Below, piece after piece: positions 7,343-14,980 of a stretch of 15,192 nucleotides of DNA; position 1 is the first letter of the stretch; every line of letters starts with the position of its first letter. The DNA is from CAZBQG01 sp964493945. GTDB lineage: Bacteria > Pseudomonadota > Alphaproteobacteria > Rhodospirillales > UBA2165. Both the position numbers and the translations under genes were made by a program. The DNA lies in the NCBI GenBank assembly GCA_964493945.1, contig CAZBQG010000095.1, forward strand, positions 1-15,192, given 5' to 3'. The notes under the pieces were generated by a model. That model ran no database searches and was not told the DNA's origin. It saw nothing but the letters and a program-made list of their open reading frames with translations.

Positions 7343-8797
7343 GTGAGCCAGCTAATCCGCAACCGGAAACTCTCCGACGAAGAATTCTTCAGGATGCGCA
7401 ATGAAGAAGTCCTGCCCCAATGGGAGACGGGCAAGGATCTGACCGATCTGGACGAATGCATCCAGGCAGCTCGGGAATTGTCGGAGGGTAAGAATTATGC
7501 CCTCAAGCTGATCCAGGCGAAGCGCGCCGGGGGGTTTGTACCGATCCCCATGTTCGGCCGGGCGCTCACCGAATATATGATCGAGGGGCTGCAATATGTG
7601 GAAGACACGGGCGGTCTTGCGCCTGATGGGGCCTGGAGCATTTTCCTGGATTCCTATACCCGCAAAAACGACTACAAAAAAGCCACCGCCGGCATTGAAC
7701 GCAGCCGGGCCGAAGGCATGTCCATGCTCAACGGATGGCCGGCGGTAAATTTCGGAGTATCGGAAGCGAGGCGCCTGATCCATTCCGTCAAATCGCCGCT
7801 CCATCTGGTGATCGCCGATGAAGATGGCCGCCTCGCCGCCGAAACCGTCATGGCCGCGGGCTGGACCGGGAATTCTGTGCGCTCCCTGCAGGGCGTACTG
7901 GCCCATTCCAAGGGGAACCCGCTGACCGAACAAATCAGGATTGATCAATATATCGCCAGGCTGGCGGCCAAATATGCCGAGGGTGGCGTGCCCCAATGTT
8001 CGTGGAACCCATCCAACCTAACCGGATATGACAGCGCCGGATTCCGCTCCTTCGTCTGCGTGTCCGAATCGCTCCTGGCCGCCGAGCAGGGCGTCAAGGT
8101 GCAATTCATCGAACACGGGCTGAACATGAACATGGTGCAGGACATCGCCATGATCCGGGTGACCGAACGGCTATGCACCGAATATTGCGCCCGCTTCGGC
8201 CATGAAGATGTGGAATTCATCACCGGCGCCTTTCCTTTCCTGGGCGCCTGGCCGCCGGGCGAGGACGAGGCCAATGCCATGATCGCCTGGAACGCCATGA
8301 TCCCCATCATGGGCGGCTTTCCGGGGCTCATACTTAAATGCCAGGACGAGGCATTCGCGACGCCAACCAAGGAGGGCATGGCCCGCTCGGTCAGGCAGGC
8401 CCGCCATATGCTGACCCTGATGGGAACCCAAAGGCTGTCGGAAAGCGCGGCACTCCGCACCGAAGAGGCGATGATCGAGATGGAGGTCCGGGCACTGATG
8501 GAAAAATGCCTGGAGATCGGTGAAGAGGATATGGTGGCGGGCCTCTGCCGGGGCGTCGAAGCGGGCTGGATCGATACCATGGTCACGCCGTGGAAATATA
8601 ATCCGGGCAAGGTGCTGGTGGTCCGTGACGCGGAAATGGCGGTGCGCTATCTTGACAGCGGCGATATTCCCCTGCCCAAGGAGGTCAAGGAATATCACCG
8701 GGAAAAAATCGCCGGGCGCGAGGCGCGGGATGGAAGGAAGGCGGATATGGATATGGTGGTCGAGGATATTCAATTCGCCTCGATCCTGCCTTATTAG
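7343..8797 (+). CDS. glmE: Glutamate mutase E-subunit family protein, copy 1 (AdoCbl-dependent mutase catalytic subunit)
   Basis: The 484-residue protein aligns along its full length with the E subunit of glutamate (methylaspartate) mutase, the barrel that binds substrate and the adenosyl group of coenzyme B12. Family segments include MLNGWPAVNFGV (128-139), LLAAEQGVK, VQDIAMIR and KCQDEAFATPTKEG. From a recalled Clostridium cochlearium sequence, adenosyl contacts K326 and E330 correspond to K332 and E336 here. Of the glutamate-binding residues only R100 is kept (R107); R66 is M70, R149 is V156, E171 is S178, Y177 is G184 and Y181 is H188. The substrate is therefore probably not glutamate, and the symbol denotes family only. 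The GTG at 7343 has AGGGAG eight bases upstream and makes the N-terminus collinear with copy 2; a GTG at 7334 is less likely. Confidence 0.9.
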   Translation: MSQLIRNRKLSDEEFFRMRNEEVLPQWETGKDLTDLDECIQAARELSEGKNYALKLIQAKRAGGFVPIPMFGRALTEYMIEGLQYVEDTGGLAPDGAWSIFLDSYTRKNDYKKATAGIERSRAEGMSMLNGWPAVNFGVSEARRLIHSVKSPLHLVIADEDGRLAAETVMAAGWTGNSVRSLQGVLAHSKGNPLTEQIRIDQYIARLAAKYAEGGVPQCSWNPSNLTGYDSAGFRSFVCVSESLLAAEQGVKVQFIEHGLNMNMVQDIAMIRVTERLCTEYCARFGHEDVEFITGAFPFLGAWPPGEDEANAMIAWNAMIPIMGGFPGLILKCQDEAFATPTKEGMARSVRQARHMLTLMGTQRLSESAALRTEEAMIEMEVRALMEKCLEIGEEDMVAGLCRGVEAGWIDTMVTPWKYNPGKVLVVRDAEMAVRYLDSGDIPLPKEVKEYHREKIAGREARDGRKADMDMVVEDIQFASILPY

Positions 8798-8809
8798 GTT
8801 GACGGAAAA

Positions 8810-10261
8810 ATGACCGAAAAAATTCTCAACGAAAAATTATCCGACGATGAATTCTTCCGCATCCGCAACGAAGAAGTTCTGCCCCAATGGGAGACAGGCG
8901 CCCAAATCCAGGATCTGGATGGATGCATCGCCGCCGCCCGGGAATTATCGGCGGGCAAGAACCACGCCATGGGGCTAAAGGCGGCCAAGGAGGCGGGCAA
9001 ACATATTCTTATTCCCCAGTTCGGCCGGGCCCTGACCGAATATATGATCGAGGGGCTGCAATTCGTCGAAAGCGAGACCGATCTGGTGTCGGAAGGGGCC
9101 TGGAATCTCTATTCGGATAGCTATACCCGCAAGAACGATTACAAAAGCGCCGCCGCCGGCCTGGAGCGCAGCCGGAAAGAAGGCATGTCCATGCTCAATG
9201 GCTGGCCTGTCGTCAATTACGGGGTGGAGGAGGCCAGGAAAATCACCCAAGCTTCCAAATTGCCGCTTCATTTTGTTACCGCAGACGAGGATGCAAGGCT
9301 GGCCTCGGAAATCGTCCTGGCGGCGGGCTGGAGCGCCAATTCGGTCACATCGCTCCAGGAATGCATTTCCCACTCCAAGGAGATCCCCTTGGCCGACGAA
9401 ATCCGGCTGATGCAATATGACGCCAGGCTGGCGGGCATCTATACGGAAGGCGGCGTGCCCCAGGCGCCCTGGAATTCATCTCATTTGACCGGCTATGACA
9501 GCGCCGGCTACCACGTCTTCACCCATGTCACCGAAGCATTGCTGGCCGCCGAACAGGGGGTCAAATACCAGTATCTGTCCCACGGGCTGAATATGAACCT
9601 GATCCAGGATATCGCCATGATCCGGACCACGGAGAAGCTCTGCTACGAATATTGCGCCCGCTTCGGCCATGAGGATGTGGAGTTCTTCGCCGGCATATTC
9701 CCGTTCCTGGGCGCCTGGGCGCCGGGCGAGGATGAAGCCAATGCCATGATCGCCTGGAACACCATCATTCCCGTGCTGGGCGGCTTTCCGGGTATTACGC
9801 TTAAATGCCAGGACGAGGCCCTGGCCACACCGACCAAGGAAGGCATGGCCCGTTCCGTGCGCCTTTCCCGCCAATTGCTGACCTTGATGGGCACCCAGAG
9901 GCTGCCGGAAAGCGATGATCTGCATCTGGAAGAATCCATGATCGAATTGGAAGTCCGGACCCTTTTGGAGAAATGCCTGGAATTGGGCGATGGAGATATG
10001 GCACTGGGTCTCTGCGCCGGCGTCGAGGCCGGCTGGGTCGATACCATGGTGACGCCCTGGCGCCACAATAAGGGCAAGGTTCTTCTCGTGCGTGACGGGG
10101 AAAACGCGGTCCGGTACATGAATACGGGTGATGTGCCCCTGCCCAAAGAAGTCAAACAATATCACGCCGAAAAAGTCGCCCAGCGCGAGGTCCGCGAAGG
10201 ACGGAAGGCGGATATGGATATGGTTGTTCAGGACATCCAGTTTGCTTCGGTCATCCATTAG
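8810..10261 (+). CDS. glmE: Glutamate mutase E-subunit family protein, copy 2 (AdoCbl-dependent mutase catalytic subunit)
   Basis: This 483-residue paralogue follows copy 1 after 12 bp and aligns with it without gaps over nearly the whole length, with well over half of positions identical by eye. It keeps the adenosyl-binding Lys and Glu (K332 and E336 in the shared numbering, in LKCQDEA) and R107. It also lacks the glutamate-binding set: Q70, V156, S178, E184 and H188 stand at the places of R66, R149, E171, Y177 and Y181 of glutamate mutase. Positions 70 and 184 differ between the copies (M/Q and G/E), so the two pockets are not the same. Both look intact; neither shows decay. The copies may form a mixed dimer or serve two substrates. 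The symbol denotes family only. Confidence 0.9.
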   Translation: MTEKILNEKLSDDEFFRIRNEEVLPQWETGAQIQDLDGCIAAARELSAGKNHAMGLKAAKEAGKHILIPQFGRALTEYMIEGLQFVESETDLVSEGAWNLYSDSYTRKNDYKSAAAGLERSRKEGMSMLNGWPVVNYGVEEARKITQASKLPLHFVTADEDARLASEIVLAAGWSANSVTSLQECISHSKEIPLADEIRLMQYDARLAGIYTEGGVPQAPWNSSHLTGYDSAGYHVFTHVTEALLAAEQGVKYQYLSHGLNMNLIQDIAMIRTTEKLCYEYCARFGHEDVEFFAGIFPFLGAWAPGEDEANAMIAWNTIIPVLGGFPGITLKCQDEALATPTKEGMARSVRLSRQLLTLMGTQRLPESDDLHLEESMIELEVRTLLEKCLELGDGDMALGLCAGVEAGWVDTMVTPWRHNKGKVLLVRDGENAVRYMNTGDVPLPKEVKQYHAEKVAQREVREGRKADMDMVVQDIQFASVIH

Positions 10262-10272
10262 GAGTATTTGAA

Positions 10273-10692
10273 ATGTCCAGCAGAAATATCGTTATCGGAA
10301 CCATCGGCGCCGACGCCCACATGATCGGTGCCTGGGTATTGCAAAAGGCCCTGACCGATGCCGGGTTCGAGGTGACCTTTTTAGGCGCCGTCGTGCCCCA
10401 GGAAGATTTCGTCAATGCGGCGATTGAAACCAATGCCGACGCCATATTGGTTTCTTCCATGTATGGCATGGGCATCCTGGATTGCGAGGGCCTCCGCGAC
10501 AAATGCATCGAAGCGGGCTTGAAGAATATTTTTCTATATGCCGGCGGCTGCCTGGCCGCACCCCTGGAGCTGGAAAAGAACTGGCCTGAAATCGAAGAGC
10601 GGTTTGCCGAAATGGGGTTCAACCGGGTCTATCCAAACACGGTAAAGGTGGAAGAAGTGATCGATGCATTGAAAAGCGATCTGGACATGTGA
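10273..10692 (+). CDS. glmS: Methylaspartate mutase S-subunit family protein (B12-binding subunit)
   Basis: The 139-residue protein is a stand-alone cobalamin-binding Rossmann domain of the glutamate mutase S type. The base-off/His-on motif is D14-A-H16-M-I-G19, in which His16 coordinates cobalt from below. The rest of the nucleotide-loop pocket appears as SSMYGMG (near 61-67) and the GG of YAGGCLAAP. Length and layout match the clostridial S subunit (137 residues). GGAG at 10261-10264, overlapping the stop of the preceding gene, is eight bases before the ATG. Only one S gene accompanies the two E genes, so both E proteins presumably share it. The symbol means the mutase subunit, not glucosamine-6-phosphate synthase. 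Confidence 0.93.
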   Translation: MSSRNIVIGTIGADAHMIGAWVLQKALTDAGFEVTFLGAVVPQEDFVNAAIETNADAILVSSMYGMGILDCEGLRDKCIEAGLKNIFLYAGGCLAAPLELEKNWPEIEERFAEMGFNRVYPNTVKVEEVIDALKSDLDM

Positions 10693-12107
10693 TGAATATC
10701 CACCTGCTGATTGATTTCGGAAGCACCTATACGAAAATTACGGCCCTGGATCTGGAAGCGGAGGCTTTCATTGGCCGGGCCCAGGCCTTGACCACCATCG
10801 ATAGCGACATCACCATCGGGCTGAACAATGCGCTTAACGGCCTGACCCAAGAATGCGGGTTCGAGGAATCCCAATTAGTCGGAAAATATGCCAGTTCAAG
10901 TGCCGCCGGGGGCTTGCGCATGGCAGCAATCGGACTGGTTCCGGGCCTGACTTTGGAAGCGGCCCGGCGGGCGGCGTTGGGGGCCGGTGCCAAGGTGGTC
11001 TCGTCCCACGGGTTCGAGATCGACCAGGCCATCATAGATGAGGTGGAACAGGCGGCTTGCGACATCATCTTGCTATGCGGCGGGACCGATGGGGGCGACA
11101 AGGATACTATCTTGCATAATGCGCGCATGTTGGCCGCATCGGGGCTGGATTGCCCGATCATCGTTGTGGGCAACCGGGTGGCCACGGGCGAAGTCGGTGA
11201 GACACTGGAAAATGCCGGTAAAACGGTTCTCACCGCGCCTAATGTGCTGCCAAGCCTGGACAAGGTGGAGGTGGAGCCGGCCCAGGAACTGATCCGCGAA
11301 ATTTTCATCACCCGCATCACCGAAGCCAAGGGGCTCGGCCGGGCGCGGGACTATATCGGCAAGGAACTGGTGCCCACCCCCATGGCCACCCTGGGCGCGG
11401 CGGGCCTTCTGGCCGATGGCGGCGGCGGCGAGCCGGGTCTGGGAAGCCTGCTGATCGTCGAGGTGGGGGGTGCGACCACCAACATCCATTCGGTGGGCGA
11501 TGGCGGGCCGGCCGATCCCCAGACCATCATCCGGGGCCTGCCCGAGCCACGCATCAAACGGACCGTCGAGGGCGATCTGGGCATCCGCTATAACGCCCCG
11601 ACGATCCTGGAGATGATGGGTGTGGAGACCTGCCGGGCCAGATTGGCGGAAATCGATCCGGGTGGCGATTCCGCCTCTGATCTGGCAGCGCATACAAATT
11701 CTCTGTCGCGGGATGTGGGCTATGTGCCAAGCACGGATTTGGAATTCAATCTGGATGTGATGCTGGCCCGTTCGGCCACCTCCATCGCCGTCGAACGCCA
11801 TGCCGGCACCTTGCGGGAAGAATACAGCGTGGTGGGTGCGGTAAATGTGCAGCAGGGGAAAAACCTTCTGGATACGGCCACCCTGATCGGCACGGGCGGC
11901 ATTTTCAAATATGGAAGGTATCCGGAAAAAATACTCGGTGCCGCCCTGGCCGGCCCGGACAACCCCTGGAGCCTGAAGCCAAAGGCACCCCAAGCCTTCA
12001 TCGATGGCGATTATTTGCTCTACGGGATTGGCCTACTGGCCGAAGATTTCCCGGCCCAGGCGTTGCGCATCGCCAAGAAATATCTGCGCCCGGTGAGCCT
12101 TGGATGA
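10692..12107 (+). CDS. glmL: MutL/GlmL family mutase reactivating ATPase
   Basis: The 471-residue protein is of the ASKHA (actin/Hsp70-like) fold found beside glutamate mutase genes, where it is thought to reactivate the B12 enzyme by exchanging damaged cobalamin. The first phosphate motif is IDFGSTYTK at residues 7-15. SSSAAGGLRM and DIILLCGGTDGGDKD are typical of the family. The second phosphate motif reads VEVGGATTN, with Glu257 and Asn264 where I recall aspartates. The ATG at 10692 shares one base with the stop of the S-subunit gene, and the stop overlaps the next gene by four bases, so translation is probably coupled. A GTG at 10689 would add one residue. It is unrelated to the DNA-repair MutL. 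Confidence 0.9.
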   Translation: MNIHLLIDFGSTYTKITALDLEAEAFIGRAQALTTIDSDITIGLNNALNGLTQECGFEESQLVGKYASSSAAGGLRMAAIGLVPGLTLEAARRAALGAGAKVVSSHGFEIDQAIIDEVEQAACDIILLCGGTDGGDKDTILHNARMLAASGLDCPIIVVGNRVATGEVGETLENAGKTVLTAPNVLPSLDKVEVEPAQELIREIFITRITEAKGLGRARDYIGKELVPTPMATLGAAGLLADGGGGEPGLGSLLIVEVGGATTNIHSVGDGGPADPQTIIRGLPEPRIKRTVEGDLGIRYNAPTILEMMGVETCRARLAEIDPGGDSASDLAAHTNSLSRDVGYVPSTDLEFNLDVMLARSATSIAVERHAGTLREEYSVVGAVNVQQGKNLLDTATLIGTGGIFKYGRYPEKILGAALAGPDNPWSLKPKAPQAFIDGDYLLYGIGLLAEDFPAQALRIAKKYLRPVSLG

Positions 12108-13696
12108 ATAACGCCGACCTCATCATCCGGACTTTGACCTCCGCCGGCGTCACCCATGGCTTCGGCATACCCAGCGGAAATGCGCTGCCCTTGTTGGAAG
12201 CCATGCGCGCGGGCGGCATGGAATTCGCGCTCACCGCCCATGAAGGGTCCGCCGGATTTTGCGCCGACGTCATGGGACGGCTTGGCAAGGCGCCCGGATT
12301 TTGCTTTTCCACCATGGGGCCCGGGGCCAGCAATCTGGCTACCGGCGTGGGGTGCGCCTATCTGGACCGGTCCCCCCTGATCGCCATCACCTGCAATGTA
12401 GCCAGCGGCGACTTGGACCGCCGCGTTCAGATGCGCATCGATCATCACGCCTTGTTCGGCCCCATCACCAAGGCCAGCCTGGCCCTCAAGCCCGGCAATA
12501 TCGCCCGGACTTTGACCCAGGCATTGTCCCTGACCATGACCGAACCCCAGGGGCCGGTCCATCTGGATCTGCCCGAAGATGTGGCCCTGTTCATCGCCCA
12601 AGAAGATGTACCACAACTGACCGGCCCTTCCCCCCAGCCCCAACCGGCACCCGCCGCCCTCGCCCGGGGCGCGGAACTTCTGACCAGAGCCAGCCGCCCG
12701 GTGGCGGTGATCGGCGCCAATTGCCGGCGCATGAATGATCCAGGCCTATTGGCCCGCTTTGTGGAACATCATCATTTGCCCTTCGCCTCCACCTGTATGG
12801 TCAAGGGCATGATCGGCGAGGATCATGAACTGTCCCTCGGCTGCATTGAGCGCGGCCGGCGCCAGATACAGCGCACTTTTTTGCAAAGCGCCGATCTGAT
12901 TGTGGGGATCGGCTATGATCCAGTCGAGGTGGGCTATGGGGAATGGATCGGCGATGTTCCGTTGCTTCACCTGGATTTGGAAGAGCTGGAAGACCCACCT
13001 CCGGGTGATCAGGTCACGGGCGGTCTGGACGGTCTGCTCCAGGCAATGCTGTCCCAGCCGGCGGCGGAAAATGATTGGACTGGCGCCGAGCTGACCGGAC
13101 ACCGCGAAAATTTCCAAAGCGCTTTGCGCCCACCCGGCGGTGTTCATGCCCCTCATGAAGTGGTGGACGCGATCCGTGACGCTTTGCGGCCCGGCGATAT
13201 CCTATGCGTCGATGTGGGGGCCCATACCCATCAGGTTTCCAGCCAATGGATGGCTAAGAGGCCGGGCACCTTCCTCCTCACCAATGGCTGGTCCTCCATG
13301 GGCTTTGGCCTGCCTGCGGCCATCGCCGCCAAGATCGCCCGGCCCAAGCAAAATGTGGTCTGCATCATGGGCGATGGGTGCTTTCAAATGAGCTGCGGCG
13401 AATTGGCCGCTGCCCGCCGCCTGGGCTTGGGTATTTGCGTTGTGGTGCTGGTGGACAGAGCCCTGTCCCTGATCAAGATAAAGCAAAACCGCTTGGGGCT
13501 GGTGGTCCATGGCACGGAATGGGACAATCTTGAAGCCAAACCCACGCCGGCCCATTATTTTGGGGTCCCGGCGGTAGGGGTGGCGGACCGGGACGGGTTC
13601 CGCCGGGTGCTGGAAGAAGCCCTGGCAGCGGATGGCCCCATGGTTATTGAAGCAAGTGTCGATCCACATAGTTATGATGAGACCGTTTTCGATTAA
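12104..13696 (+). CDS. ThDP-dependent enzyme, acetolactate-synthase-like (2-oxoacid decarboxylase or carboligase)
   Basis: The 530-residue protein has the three-domain layout of the acetolactate synthase/pyruvate decarboxylase superfamily. The N-terminal pyrimidine-binding domain carries the catalytic glutamate in TAHEGSAG (E47) and STMGPGASNLATG. A central domain follows. The C-terminal pyrophosphate domain has G423-D424-G425 and, where most members have NN, VVLVDRALSLIKIKQ, with D451 as the likely metal ligand. Such enzymes cleave or join 2-oxoacids through a thiamine-bound intermediate. The reaction here is not predictable, but in this operon a 2-oxoacid made by the dehydrogenase next door is a plausible substrate. 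The start overlaps the reactivase stop (ATGA). Confidence 0.9.
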   Translation: MNNADLIIRTLTSAGVTHGFGIPSGNALPLLEAMRAGGMEFALTAHEGSAGFCADVMGRLGKAPGFCFSTMGPGASNLATGVGCAYLDRSPLIAITCNVASGDLDRRVQMRIDHHALFGPITKASLALKPGNIARTLTQALSLTMTEPQGPVHLDLPEDVALFIAQEDVPQLTGPSPQPQPAPAALARGAELLTRASRPVAVIGANCRRMNDPGLLARFVEHHHLPFASTCMVKGMIGEDHELSLGCIERGRRQIQRTFLQSADLIVGIGYDPVEVGYGEWIGDVPLLHLDLEELEDPPPGDQVTGGLDGLLQAMLSQPAAENDWTGAELTGHRENFQSALRPPGGVHAPHEVVDAIRDALRPGDILCVDVGAHTHQVSSQWMAKRPGTFLLTNGWSSMGFGLPAAIAAKIARPKQNVVCIMGDGCFQMSCGELAAARRLGLGICVVVLVDRALSLIKIKQNRLGLVVHGTEWDNLEAKPTPAHYFGVPAVGVADRDGFRRVLEEALAADGPMVIEASVDPHSYDETVFD

Positions 13697-13709
13697 AGGA
13701 ATGAAACTT

Positions 13710-14510
13710 ATGAAAACCGCCATCGCCGGCCTGGGGACCATTGGTCTCAAAGTGGCCAAGGACTTGCACCAGGGCATCCCCGGCCTGGAACTCAGCGCGG
13801 TTTCGTCAGGCCGCCCGGAAATCGCCCGCGCCAGGTTAGCCGAAGCCGGTATCGATGTACCGGTCCTGACCAACGGCGAATTGCCGGGCGAGGCCAAGAT
13901 CATCGTCGAATGCGCCCCCAGCCCGGCCTTCCGTGAAATCGCCGAGGCCGCCTTGGGCGCCGGATGCATATTGGTGACGGTCAGCGGAGCGGCCCTGATC
14001 GAAGCCATGGATCTGGTGGAGTTGGCGGAAAAATCCGGCGGGCGCATCCACTTGGCGACCGGCGCCCTGATCGGGCTGGATGCGGTCAATGCGGCTGCTT
14101 TGGGGACCATCCACTCAGTCAAGATGATCACCCGCAAGCCGCCCCCGTCACTGGCCACGGCACCCCATGTAGTGGAGAACAAGATCGACCTGACTGGGCT
14201 GAGCGAGCCCTTGCGCTTATACAGTGGACCGGCCCGATTGGGCGTCAAGGGATTTCCGGCCAATCTGAATGTGGCGGCGGCGCTTTCCCTGGCCGGCATC
14301 GGGGCGGATCGGACCGATCTGGAGATTTGGGCCGATCCCGGGGTAACCCGCAACACCCACAGAATAGAAGTGGATTCTGACACGGCCCATTTTTCCATGA
14401 GCATCGAAAACATCCCCAGCGAGGAAAACCCGGCGACCGGGCGCATCACCCACCAAAGCGTCGTCGCGGCGCTACGGGGATTGGTCGAGCCTTTGCGTGT
14501 AGGCAGCTAA
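13710..14510 (+). CDS. L-aspartate dehydrogenase-like (NadX family) NAD(P)-dependent oxidoreductase
   Basis: The 266-residue protein matches the aspartate dehydrogenase (DUF108) family, which oxidises L-aspartate to iminosuccinate with NAD(P). The Rossmann loop GLGTIG is at residues 7-12. The middle has MITRKPP and GFPANLNVAAALSLAGIG. NTHRI supplies the family histidine (H217), and the C-terminus ends with TGRITHQSVVAALR. The ATG at 13710 is nine bases after AAAGGA; the ATG at 13701 directly abuts that site and is less likely. Next to a mutase that makes branched aspartate-type products in its known form, this enzyme could oxidise a substituted aspartate or a related amino acid. That is inference; no nadA or nadC is nearby, so NAD biosynthesis is less likely. 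Confidence 0.88.
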   Translation: MKTAIAGLGTIGLKVAKDLHQGIPGLELSAVSSGRPEIARARLAEAGIDVPVLTNGELPGEAKIIVECAPSPAFREIAEAALGAGCILVTVSGAALIEAMDLVELAEKSGGRIHLATGALIGLDAVNAAALGTIHSVKMITRKPPPSLATAPHVVENKIDLTGLSEPLRLYSGPARLGVKGFPANLNVAAALSLAGIGADRTDLEIWADPGVTRNTHRIEVDSDTAHFSMSIENIPSEENPATGRITHQSVVAALRGLVEPLRVGS

Positions 14511-14537
14511 TCAATCAGAACCATATGGGGTTTACCC

Positions 14538-14927
14538 ATGACCAGATTTTTTAATCCGGATACTATTTGCCCACCCTTCAATCCTTACAGCCATGGCGTC
14601 CAACTGGAACCGGGGTCGACGCTTCTTTACATGGCGGGCCAGGTAGGCGCCGATAAGGATGGCAATCTGCCCAAGGATTTCGAAGGTCAAATCCGCAATA
14701 TCTATGGAAACATCGCCGAAATCCTAAAAGGTGCGGATATGGATTTGAGCAATCTGGTGAAGGTCACCACCTTCCTCACCGACCGCACCAATCTTGCCCC
14801 CATGCGCTCCCTTCGGAGCGAGATTTTGGGCGATCACCACCCGGCTCATACGCTCCTCATCGTGGTCGGTCTGGCTGATCCGGATTTTCTCATGGCGGTG
14901 GAAGCCATCGGGGCGGCACAGGTTTGA
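14538..14927 (+). CDS. RidA/YjgF/UK114 family protein lacking the canonical arginine
   Basis: The 129-residue protein has the complete RidA fold: MAGQVGADKDGNL at 32-44, LVKVTTFLTD at 73-82 and a C-terminal AVEAIGAAQV. Canonical RidA hydrolyses reactive imines or enamines such as 2-aminoacrylate, using an arginine in a P-A-R-x-x-V-E-V segment (Arg105 in E. coli). Here that segment reads PAHTLLIVV, with His104 in the arginine's place, while the late glutamate (E122) is kept. It therefore belongs with the Rid subgroups that lack the arginine, whose activities are mostly unknown. It is the last gene of the block and may act on an imine released by the preceding dehydrogenase. Confidence 0.92.
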   Translation: MTRFFNPDTICPPFNPYSHGVQLEPGSTLLYMAGQVGADKDGNLPKDFEGQIRNIYGNIAEILKGADMDLSNLVKVTTFLTDRTNLAPMRSLRSEILGDHHPAHTLLIVVGLADPDFLMAVEAIGAAQV

Positions 14928-14932
14928 AAAAA

Positions 14933-14962
14933 CTCCCACCCGGTTAGGGGCGGGAGCTTTTA
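14933..14962 (+). terminator. Rho-independent terminator closing the mutase operon
   Basis: CTCCC and GGGAG with an inner CCC/GGG form a stem of eight pairs and one A-C mismatch around a 6-base loop (14933-14956), followed by CTTTTAT. It begins six bases after the RidA-family stop codon. An A-run on the left side means it could also stop transcription from the converging gene at the right edge. Confidence 0.8.
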
Positions 14963-14980
14963 TCGCTTTGGAAGCCAGCG

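Noticed and set aside
9476..10258. Long minus-strand open frame inside the second E-subunit gene, and similar ones at 7352-7996, 8171-8773 and 11073-11993
   Set aside because: These are mirror frames created by GC-rich codon bias; their translations show no domain and they have no matching start signals.
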